The notes below the pieces were generated by a model, which searched no databases, was not told where the DNA came from, and saw only the letters and a program-made list of their open reading frames with translations. Positions 34,243-43,230 of a stretch of 64,000 bases of DNA are shown piece by piece. A program made the translations under genes and the position numbers. The stretch comes from Ophioderma brevispina (lineage: Eukaryota; Echinodermata; Ophiuroidea; Amphilepidida; Ophiodermatidae), in assembly GCA_023653785.1 (NCBI GenBank), contig JAMKCH010001648.1:62001-126000 (forward strand), in the 5' to 3' direction. Positions within the stretch are counted from its first letter, which is position 1, and every line of letters starts with the position of its first letter.

Positions 34243-35262
34243 TTACCTCGTAAAAAAGAAACGCACCACAACAGCTTCTGACACCAAATTCCACATTGGA
34301 ACCAATTTGGCTCGAAATTCCTTATATTGCCAAGTGTAGATAAATGGATTTATGCACATATTACAGTGTGCAAAAACCACGGTGTAGTAATAGAAAAGGC
34401 TGTCCCAATTTACTTGTCCACCCATATTACTGTAAAAATACAAGATTTCATTCGGAGCCAAGCAAATAAAATATGCGATAGATACTACAAACATGGTCTT
34501 GATGATATTTCGAGAAGCTTTATTGACAAAGATGTCATTCCTTAATCCTTTTGGATCACGAGGTAAACTGACTGGTCCAGAAACGCGTAGTTTAAATACG
34601 ATTCTAGTGTAGACAAAACCCATGATTACCAACGGCAATATCAATTTGACAACAAGATTCATGACCCCCACTGAAAATCCTACGTTGTCAGTCCACCACA
34701 CCAGCAAGCACACGTTATTTTCACTAACGTAGTGCATTGTTGCTGAAGGCGTTTCGATAAGTAACCCCAGAGTCCACGGCAAAGTCGCCAACAACTTGGC
34801 TCTCTGTGTAGTTATTAGTAAACCTTGGCGATGTGTAATTGGGTAAAACACGGCCACATAACGTTCTATGGTCAAGTTCAACAGATTCAACGTTGAAGCT
34901 ACGGCTAACGCCCAAAACAAGTAAGATGAAATCCAGATTTTACAGACAAAGCCAGTCAAAGAACTTGGATGTGCAGACAATGAGTCGTCGCGAAAGATAA
35001 CGAAACGGAGTAGGAAAACGACACTGCTAAATAAATCTATCAAGGATTGGTTGCAGACGAAGATGTTGGTGACCCCACGTAGTGGAGAACAGATGCAGAC
35101 GAGGACAACGATTCCGTTACCGAGCACGCCCGTAATACCTATGAAGTAACTAATAAATAGAAGAACCATACGACTGAAATCTTCAGAAGATGAATCGTCA
35201 TAGACAGGGGAAGAAGCCGGTTCGGAAGTGAACAATCTGTTCTCTGCTGACACGCTCGACAT
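34243..35262 (-). CDS. Class A (rhodopsin-like) GPCR, orphan, gene 1
   Basis: Complete single-exon frame of 339 residues; ATG at 35262, stop at 34243. Seven hydrophobic segments: TM1 about 33-58 with GN at 48-49, TM2 66-90 with NQSLID (Asp76), TM3 107-135 starting at Cys107 and ending ERY (133-135), TM4 155-172, TM5 194-222 with Pro210, TM6 252-276 with CLAP (267-270) in place of CWxP, TM7 291-313 with NPFIY (305-309). Cys107 and Cys185 can form the usual extracellular disulfide. The short Ser/Glu/Asp-rich N-terminus has no signal peptide or NxS/T site. The ligand is not known; the TM pattern recalls galanin/allatostatin-like peptide receptors and the intronless receptor expansions of sea urchins. 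A close paralogue lies at 39983-41014 on the same strand. Confidence 0.95.
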   Translation of the reverse strand: MSSVSAENRLFTSEPASSPVYDDSSSEDFSRMVLLFISYFIGITGVLGNGIVVLVCICSPLRGVTNIFVCNQSLIDLFSSVVFLLRFVIFRDDSLSAHPSSLTGFVCKIWISSYLFWALAVASTLNLLNLTIERYVAVFYPITHRQGLLITTQRAKLLATLPWTLGLLIETPSATMHYVSENNVCLLVWWTDNVGFSVGVMNLVVKLILPLVIMGFVYTRIVFKLRVSGPVSLPRDPKGLRNDIFVNKASRNIIKTMFVVSIAYFICLAPNEILYFYSNMGGQVNWDSLFYYYTVVFAHCNMCINPFIYTWQYKEFRAKLVPMWNLVSEAVVVRFFFTR

Positions 35263-36020
35263 GGTTTGTAATTCATGTCAACACTCACATTTGAGCTCAT
35301 TTGCAAAATAAACCCTCCAGATTGTTAGTATGAACAGAAAAGGCACGGTTAAAGTCAGAATGTGGATTTCAGTCTGATTAAAATGCACGTTATCGAAACA
35401 ACCATTCGTACGTCCATTTTAGAGTTTTTAACGGTGCAGTATGGAATGTCGGGGACACCACGGTCGACTGAGGGATGCCAAAATCTGCACCTACTCAGTA
35501 AAATTCTGGCGATTATCACTCGGCGAGAAGCTATTTCATCCCAGTGCCTGCGGTTGCTACATTCTATAATTTAAAATGTCCAGGAAAGATTCCGTAAAAT
35601 ATACTTTTTTTAGTTCAATACTGCAACCGACTCAAGATTTCCAATGCTGTGTCTTACGCAAGTCATCTTAATGGATGGCATGCAGCCACTGAATGCTCTT
35701 AGAGCAATTCTCAGCAGTCGTGGAAGTGGCAGACGCTAATCCAATCTGCAGGCTTTATTATTATTAGGTACATTTTAAAGCTTTTCTCAGAAATACCTTA
35801 CTTTGTAAATATATTGCAAATAGTCTGATTACATACCTAGATGGAACAATAAGTTTAACAAAATATTGACCGGTTGTCATACAAACCAATCTATGTTGCG
35901 ATGTCTGAGTAATTGTATAGGCCCTATGGGAGTTAAAGGTAATATAAATGTAACAATTTTTTAAGATCTCACACGAACCTTGCTTAGCCATTTCCGTTGA
36001 CGTGTTTTTTATTAATGATT
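35263..36020. repeat. 5' flank of GPCR gene 1, part of the triplicated unit
   Basis: Non-coding sequence upstream of the start shares blocks with 38450-39100 and 41040-41580: a GAAAYAACCA...CGTATGTC block, an ACCGG(T/C)TGYCATRCA block and a TCACACGA(A/T)CCTTGCTTA block in the same order. This shows that a gene plus about 700 bases upstream was duplicated. Promoter elements were not identified. Confidence 0.7.
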
Positions 36021-37134
36021 TGGAAAGCGACTACTTCATTTGATCCAGGAAAGATCAATAGTTGTTAAATGTGCCCGCCTGATTATAACACATAATTTTA
36101 AGTGTTCCATATGAAGGCCTTCACCAGCATACCGTAATTCCAAAATGTCACCTGAATGCGATATACCATCTTAACCTGCGCGGTAATTGTGTGAATTACA
36201 ATTGGTCATTGGTTACTGTAGATATATTTTCCGGTAATCGTAAACAAGCCCTACCATCGTAATGGTATAGACGTCAGTCAAATATTTCGCAGATGCGGAA
36301 AATATAAGCTCAATGATACCAACATTTCGGGTTTGATGGGATTCCAGTTTGTGGTCCTAAAAGTAGACATTTGCGACATACAAGTGGTAACATTTGGAAT
36401 TATTAGTGTCGTCGAGGGACAACCCCGTCGTCTTGAACTGCTGGACAAAGGTATCTTCAGGACTGCTTCGAAAAAATAACTTATTATCTGAAGAATATTC
36501 CCATGGAGTATATACTGTGGATTTCTATGAGCTTGCATTTTGGAGTCTTCATTGTGGGGACATTATCTAAGTTGAACTGCAACCCTGGTTTTAATTCTGG
36601 ACATCATTCAAAATAAGTATCAGTAATTATAAGGACATTATTGTATGCATTAATTATAATTGCCATTGTAATTATGTTTTGGACATTCCAAATTCTTGAA
36701 TCAATCTATTGGACAACAAATCACAATAAAGCAGTGTTATTATAAATCAGTATTATAAAATTCTGATCAAATTTTGTACACAAGGCTCCATTGTTTTATG
36801 TTAAAAGGCTTTTCTTTCTGACCTTGTCATCCATGTGATGCCGTAACAGAAATTGGGGGCTCTTAATCTCCACATAACAAATTAATTGTGTTATGATATA
36901 AAATTCAAATCATTTGTGCACAAACAAGGCTTATTTATTTGTGTTTAAAGGATATTTCTGACCTTGGCGTCCGTCCACGAGACGTCGTAACAGGTCTGTT
37001 TTCAAGACTTCTTTTCCTGCTTTATTTATTCTTCAAATTCTGCAGATTTATTTGTTTATTGTGATTGCAGACTATAATGGTACTAAACTCAATGGTACTA
37101 AACTCATAATACCTTTCAAATCGAAGTTTCCTTA

Positions 37135-37175
<41 letters not shown>

Positions 37176-38123
37176 AACGGGTCATGGAGTCTTCACATGC
37201 AGCTGCTGGGCGCATCACGGCGCTATTTCGCGTTTGCGTAATGTACGTTACTAACAAGCGCTTATGAATATACGCGAGTATATAAGGATTTGATTTTGCT
37301 ATTGCTCAGCTACGAACATTCCGAATTCGTAGATGGTCATTTGTTCAATGTCTATAGTTAGCATTCCAAAGTAATCATTTTAAAGCATGCAGGGTGTTCA
37401 AAAATGATTACTATACCCATCAATACCAAAATGTTTTATTTTTCACCGTAGAAAGTTGGTTTTACACTCAACTTAACCAAACTGAAACCTTTCATAGTTC
37501 AAAGTCACCCTGGGGTAAATGCTCCGATGTTGTTGAAAGTGGTGTGTGTCAAGTGATTCCTCGAATCATACTGAAACAGAAAATGCATTTTAACTGATTT
37601 GGTGATGTCACCTTTGCGATATCCAGGGGAAGTTTTGGTGACCCCCCATAGACAATGTAGACCCTTGCTACATTTTGCTATCTAATTAGCCAACCAAATG
37701 TCACACACTGTAAAATAATACATTTTGGATCCTGTGAGACAATAAAAACAACTCATCACCAGATTCAACAAAATCTGAGCATTGGGTAAATTTTACCCCA
37801 GGATGAACTTAACCATTATGGAGCTATAGCGCTTTAACTAAATGTCGGAACCTAGGCAAATATATATTTTTTCTAATGCTTATAAGGAGACGAACATGTT
37901 AATTCACATTAAAACACAATTTGACTCGATTTTAATTTTTTCCCTGTAGTAATATTTTCTCCCCTTGAAGAAAGGGGCAGCAGTCCGAAAATTTGCACCC
38001 TATCATTTTCTAACAGTCTGGTCCCTTTTGAATGAAAAACAGTAAGAAAATCAACTTTAGCTCAAAAATCCTACAGGAACTGTTTCATTGACATACCAAA
38101 CCACACTACTAATTGCAGATGAA
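36021..38123. other. No gene seen; A35 tract
   Basis: Intergenic. Two related ~60-base stretches lie at 36800-36855 and 36945-37000 (TTTCTGACCTTG..., GTCGTAACAG). A run of 35 A occupies 37140-37174. Short frames lack domains. Confidence 0.45.
37140..37174. repeat. Poly(A) tract
   Basis: 35 consecutive A bases. No retroposed gene is recognisable just upstream. Confidence 0.95.
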
Positions 38124-38302
38124 AGGTCTGCTCGTATTTTACCGCATCTGCGTTGCGGTGTCAGAATTGCAGTCTCTTCTCAGATTACTGCATTGCGATA
38201 TCGCAATGAAGTTTTCAAATTCGTTTTACTGGATTTTGCGGTGCATTGCGGTGTAGAGGCGCAACTCCAGCAACGCAGATGCGGTAAAGTATGAACGGAC
38301 CT
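38124..38302. mobile_element. 179-bp MITE with ~33-bp inverted repeats
   Basis: Left end begins AGGTCTGCTCGTATTTTACC and right end reads GGTAAAGTATGAACGGACCT; the inverted repeats extend about 33 bases to CGCATCTGCGTTGC with a few mismatches. No clear target duplication. It abuts the truncated end of the GPCR fragment. Confidence 0.85.
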
Positions 38303-38445
38303 TAATTGGTGCCACGACGGAAAGGAGAACAAATGCAGACGAGAACGACAATTCCGTTACCAAATGCGCCTATAGCACGTATGGCGTAGCTAGCAAAAAG
38401 GACCATACGACCGAAATCTTCAGAAGATGAGTCGTCACAGTGCCT
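38303..38445 (-). pseudogene. GPCR gene fragment (N-terminus and TM1)
   Basis: Minus strand encodes DDSSSEDFGRMVLFASYAIR and GNGIVVLVCICSPF, matching residues about 22-62 of both intact GPCRs. The frame is open but there is no start codon in register and everything after TM1 is absent: the homology ends at the MITE edge. Its upstream flank (38450-39100) is still similar to the flanks of the intact genes. Confidence 0.9.
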
Positions 38446-38449
38446 GATT

Positions 38450-39100
38450 TAAGAGTCAGCAGTGTCAGCAGCTGCTGACAGGGCCCCCCTAAAATATTAC
38501 GCATGATCGAAATAACCACTCGTATGTCTTGGTGTAGAGATGCTGGTGTCTTAACGGCACACCATCTGAAATATCAAAGACTTCATGGTGTGTAATGACA
38601 GTCAAAGTCAGCGCCCGTTCATTTGGTTCATGCGATTATTGCCCAGCAAGTAGATGCTTCATCTCACCGACTGCGGTTACTGCTTTTAGTAGTTCAGAAT
38701 ATCCAGTAAAATCTTCATTAAAAGTTCGACAATGCAACTTTACAGAATCTGTCAATGCTACTTCCCATTGAAGTCGAAATAATGGTTGGCATACAATAAC
38801 TGCATGAAACCGTTTTCAGCAGTAGCAGTTGCTTACCTAATCTGCAGAAAGTCATTTTCATTTGATACATTTTAAAGCTCTACTTAGAAATATATTACAG
38901 TGAAAAAATATTCAAATAACATCTTTAACATTAGGGAACATGTGAATTTGACAAAATATCGACCGGCTGCCATGCAAACCGATTTACTGCAATGCCTGAA
39001 GTCCCTGTGTAATTACATGTAACACTGTAAGTGTAACAAAAATCTGAAGTTCTCACACGATCCTTGCTTATGAATTTTCACTGACGTGTTTAAAGTTATT
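38450..39100. repeat. 5' flank of the truncated GPCR copy
   Basis: Retains the blocks described for 35263-36020, for example GATCGAAATAACCACTCGTA and TCACACGATCCTTGCTTATG. It marks the middle unit of a three-unit tandem array. Confidence 0.7.
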
Positions 39101-39459
39101 AAAGTTATCGTAACCAGTTCAGAGTTTGTGGTTTTGCAGGGATGGAGATTGCGAGGTGGTCGTTATGACCATTTCTGTAAAAGTTGTCAGATATGCAGCA
39201 TATCAATATAATTATGTTCCGGTAAATGTCATGATTTCTTAGTTCGTGATATCTGGTCAAGTGCAAGTTTTTCGAATTAAAACATTAAACCATTTGATTA
39301 GATCTGGTGAAGATATTAGAAGCGCGCAAAGAAGTCAAGAAATCGTAGCTTTTCTTAGCGTAGCGTATCCGAAATAGAATAAAATTATGGGATTTTCTGT
39401 TATCTCCAAACAAATTCTAGACCTGCCTGACCTGATCTGATCCATTTGTGTTCGTGTCG

Positions 39460-39870
39460 TCTTCGGTCCAAGTAGAGTAAGCCCTTAATGGTGTATCCCA
39501 TGCCTACTAAGTCGTCTCGCCATCTTCGTTTGTCTTCCTGCTCTCTTCTTTTCTGTTCTTGGTTGTCATTCTGTCGCCTTTAGTCCTGCGGTTGTTTTGT
39601 CTTGCTACATGGCATAACCATCTTCATTTACCTGCTTTGATTTTTTTCCAGTATGTCCTTGATTTTGTGCCTTGCTTTTCTTACTCTGTTTCTGATTTTA
39701 TCATGGAGTGTAATTATGAAGCCCTTGTCTTTGCATGGCCCTTTGAGTGGTGAACAGTCTTTGCTCCAGTTCCTGGATTGCGGAGCAGATTTCTGCCTCG
39801 TAGGTAATGGTAGAGAGTGCATACTGGTTGAACATGTGGCTTCTAAGTGCAAGCGGTAAATTCCAAGACC
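39460..39870 (-). pseudogene. LINE RT C-terminal fragment
   Basis: Minus strand gives LRSHMFNQYALSTITYEAEI, LEQRLFTTQRAMQR, then DKIRNRVRK and KIKDILEKN in shifted frames, and a GRQTK...WRDDL-like end near 39500. This is the conserved tail after the RT domain in many LINE polyproteins. It lies between the truncated GPCR copy and GPCR gene 2. Confidence 0.75.
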
Positions 39871-39982
39871 TGTTTGTCGTGTACGTACGTCGGAGATGAC
39901 ACACGGAACTCTATAGAGTCGGCTGGGGATCAGAAAATGTTACGTTATTAACCCTACGAGATATACGTTATCAATTCGTTTC

Positions 39983-41014
39983 TCAGTTATCGTTCCTCTT
40001 ACAAAAAGAACGACACCACAGACACAGTGAATTACACATTGGAACCAATTTTGCCCGAAATTCCTGATATTGCCAAGCATATATAAAGGGGTTTATGCGC
40101 ATATTACAGTGTGCAGAAACAACGGTGTAGTAGAAAAACCCCCCGTCCCAATTTATTTGTCCACCCATGTTAGCATAAAAATACAAGATTTCACTTGGAG
40201 CCAAGCAAATAAAATATCCGATAGAGACCACAAACATGGTCTTGATGACATTTCGAGAAGCTTTATTGACAAAGTTGTCATTCTTTAATCTATCTGGACC
40301 ACGCCGTAAACTGACTAGGTCAGAGATGCGTAATTTAAATACGATTCTGGTGTAGACGAAACCCATAATTACCAATGGTAATATAATTTTGATGCTCAGA
40401 CTGATGACACCCACTGAAAATCCTACGTTGTCAGTCCACCATACGATCAAGCATTCGTTGTTTTCATTAACGTAGTTTCTTATCACTGGAGGCAATTCGA
40501 GAAGTAACCCCAGAATCCAGGGCAAAGTAGCCAACAACTTAGCTCTACGTGCAGTTATCAATAAGCCTTGGCGATATGCAATTGGGTAAAACACAGCCAT
40601 GTAACGTTCAATGTTCAAGTAAAGCAGATTTAACATTGAAGCTAAGCCTAACGCCCAAAACAAGTAGGATGAAATCCAAATTTTACAAACAAAGCCCTTC
40701 AAAGGGATTGGCTGGGCAGACAATGGGACGTCGAAAAAGATCCCAAAACGAAGTAGGAGAACAATGCTGCTAAATACATCGATCAATGATTGGTTGCAGA
40801 CGCAGATGTTGGTTACCCCTCGTAAAGGATAACGAACGCAGACGAAAACGACAATTCCGTTACCGAGCGTGCCAATAATACCTATCACGAAGCTGGCAAC
40901 CCGAAGAACCATACGACTGAAATCTTCTGAAGATGAACCGTCATGGACATCAGAGGACGATGTTGAGACAGGTTCCGAAAGGAACAAACTTTTTCCTGTT
41001 GACACACTCGACAT
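39983..41014 (-). CDS. Class A (rhodopsin-like) GPCR, orphan, gene 2
   Basis: Complete single-exon frame of 343 residues, start ATG at 41014 (MSSVS, aligned with gene 1); the frame is open three codons further to a TTG that is not a likely start. Same architecture as gene 1: GN in TM1, NQSLID in TM2, Cys before TM3, ERY, CLAP in TM6, NPFIY in TM7. TM3, TM5, TM6 and TM7 are nearly identical to gene 1, while the N-terminus, ECL1 and ECL2 and the C-tail differ. The C-tail has CNSLCLWCRSFCKR, four Cys that could be palmitoylated and that gene 1 lacks. Divergence concentrated outside the core suggests a changed ligand or trafficking rather than decay. Confidence 0.95.
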   Translation of the reverse strand: MSSVSTGKSLFLSEPVSTSSSDVHDGSSSEDFSRMVLRVASFVIGIIGTLGNGIVVFVCVRYPLRGVTNICVCNQSLIDVFSSIVLLLRFGIFFDVPLSAQPIPLKGFVCKIWISSYLFWALGLASMLNLLYLNIERYMAVFYPIAYRQGLLITARRAKLLATLPWILGLLLELPPVIRNYVNENNECLIVWWTDNVGFSVGVISLSIKIILPLVIMGFVYTRIVFKLRISDLVSLRRGPDRLKNDNFVNKASRNVIKTMFVVSIGYFICLAPSEILYFYANMGGQINWDGGFFYYTVVSAHCNMRINPFIYAWQYQEFRAKLVPMCNSLCLWCRSFCKRNDN

Positions 41015-41600
41015 GATTTGCAATTCATGTCAACACTAAAAAACTTGCAAAATAAAACTGTAAAGATTGTAAGTATAAAATGAAATTAAACTGCGCATGA
41101 TTGAAATAACCACTGATATTGTCTTGGTGTAGCCATGCTAGAGTCTTTAGCGGCACAGTCTGAAGTATCAGGGACATCAATATGGTGACAGTCGAAAAAT
41201 ATCAGTGCTTGCTCAGTTACTAGTAGTTTCTGTGCTTACCCTATTGAAGTGCCACAATGGTTGGTGTGCATTTACCGAATGCTCTTGGAGCAAATTCGAT
41301 ATTCTCAGCAGAGGTGATAGTATCTGTAGAAAGCTATGTTCATTTTGTACCTCTTAAAGCTTCGCTAAGAAAAATCTAATTGAACAAATATTGCAACTAA
41401 ACCGCACTAATAAAATATATCGGGGGAACATGAGTTATGGACCGGTTGCCATACACAAAGCGCTCACTTACTGCAAGTGTTATATAACCTAAGATTGAAG
41501 TGCTCAGGCGACCCTTGAAGACTGAAGTGCTCACGCGTAAGACTGAAGTGCTCACACGACCCTTGCTTATGAACATGTAAGGATATAAAAATTTACTATT
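41015..41600. repeat. 5' flank of GPCR gene 2, third unit of the array
   Basis: Shares ordered blocks with 35263-36020 and 38450-39100. Near 41495-41565 a short direct repeat (GACTGAAGTGCTCACRCG) is present about three times, only in this copy. Confidence 0.65.
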
Positions 41601-42490
41601 CCATAGACACCATTTCAGAGTCTTAATTGCGAGGTCATCACCACTTTTTCGTTTGGCGTTTTTAGTCAGACAGCAGGTCACGATTTGTACCCGTAAAAGT
41701 CGTGATTTCTTTTTGGCGTAATTTCTAGCCAAGTGCCAATTCTAGTAAGTTATAGCCAAAGTGCTGTCGTCAGTGATCTCCGTTGGAAACTCCACTGTCA
41801 ATACGTCAATACCGTATTCAAGATCCCTATTCAATTTTCATAAAACCTTGGCTCTGCTAGATAAAACATTAGAACCCTGTTCAAGAGACGTCAGGACCAC
41901 GGACATAAATCCTTGGCTCGTCCGCGCCTCGAATATACTTCGGTAGCTTGGAATCAACTTTAGTGGAAAGCTCTAGTTCAGTTCAGTTTATTTACCACAT
42001 CAAAAATTTCAAATACAATTATTATAATAACAATAATAATACAAATGTGGTGGGATAGTCAGTAGAGCAAAGCTCGGAATTGTGACTACCCCTTTAAACA
42101 TATAAAAGTGCAAAGACAAACTACAACGTCAACTTACAGGACATTGGTACTGACAGAAAGTTCTACGTTCAGAGAGCAGCCGCAAGTGACACTTCTTACT
42201 CAACAACTTCGTTGGGTCCCTTCACGAAGTATATTTTAAGAAATATGACCGGTCATATAGTTATGTAAAAACTAAGACCATTCATATAGTAATGTCCAAA
42301 AGATGGGCCATTCATATATAAAACATCTTAAAATATAGAAGAATTAATATAGTTGGCCAAAAATGACCTATCCTTATTTATAGTACAGTCCACGTTTTAG
42401 ACCCATTTTAGACTCCCTTTAGTAGTAGGCCTACTACACACAAAAATGACGCATTTATATAGTAGCATTGGACAAAAACACGACCAAACC
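41601..42490. other. No gene seen; LINE-tail-like sequence
   Basis: At 41972-42080 a GTTCAGTTTATTTACCA start with an AT-rich stretch resembles the 3' end of a minus-strand LINE, but no RT sequence follows. The rest is unassigned. Confidence 0.4.
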
Positions 42491-42923
42491 ATTTATCCGA
42501 AGATTCGTTATCCGAAGGATCGCTATTTCGGAGGTTCGTTTATCCATGTTATCCGACATTAAGTTATTCCGAAGTTTCGTTTAACCGAAGGTTCTTTTTC
42601 CGAAGGTTTATTAATCCGAAGATGCGTTAATCCGAAGGTTCGTTTATCCGAAAAAAGAAATGATTCGTTTATCCGAAAAAAAATCAAATTCGTTTATCCG
42701 AAAAATTAAATATGATTTGTTGAGCTTATTCCATTTTCGGATCAATGAATCTTTTTTCATTATCGGATCAATGAACTTTCGGATTAACGAACCTTCGGAA
42801 TATAATATAAAATGTTCGGATTAACGAAAATTCGAAATAACGCCAACGTAGGTATAGGAAATTGCCGTGTTCGGATTAACGAACCTTCGGATAAAAAACC
42901 TTCGGAATAACGAAACTTCGGAA
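42491..42923. mobile_element. Foldback element made of ~16-bp units
   Basis: The left half (42491-42715) is built of units like TTCGTTTATCCGAA (about nine); the right half (42740-42923) of their reverse complement, TTCGGATTAACGAA (about ten). CCGAAGGTTCGTTTATCCGA-type words on the left pair with TTCGGATTAACGAACCTTCG on the right. A short unique core lies near 42716-42740. No coding capacity. The whole could form a long imperfect hairpin. Confidence 0.9.
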
Positions 42924-43122
42924 TATGAACAGCAACCGACTGGGAGACGCCATTTTGTTTTTATCCACATAGTTTAATAGCTCAAGCAGAGTTGTAAAAG
43001 GTTTATTTTAATCAAGCATCAAATGATAACTTCAATTTCGGTTTTATAGTTTTCGGTTTGGCCACTTTGATTACGTGTACGTTTTGTTTATTTACCTCTT
43101 TTTGCCCTTTTTTTGTTTTTAG

Positions 43123-43230
43123 AACTTACAAGATGCCATCCTGAACTGCAGATGTAAAAATGGCGATCTCCATCCCCGATTTACACCGATAATTTTGGCT
43201 GCTTATAACAATAACTTTGATATCGTTGAG
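43123..43230 (+). CDS. TRPC channel exon: end of ankyrin region
   Basis: Acceptor TTTTTAG at 43116-43122, donor GAG|GTAAGAT at 43231. 36 codons in phase 0: NLQDAILNCRCKNGDLHPRF and TPIILAAYNNNFDIVE. The TPIILAA-x3-N-(F/Y)-(D/E)-I block is the last ankyrin repeat of TRPC and Drosophila TRP channels. TRPC proteins are tetrameric, PLC-linked, Ca2+-permeable cation channels of the plasma membrane. No earlier ankyrin exon was found upstream; it may lie beyond the GPCR group or be too diverged to see. Confidence 0.8.

Noticed and set aside
41015..41023. Upstream TTG start of GPCR gene 2
   Set aside because: The ATG at 41014 gives MSSVS, matching the start of gene 1; TTG starts are not expected in animals.
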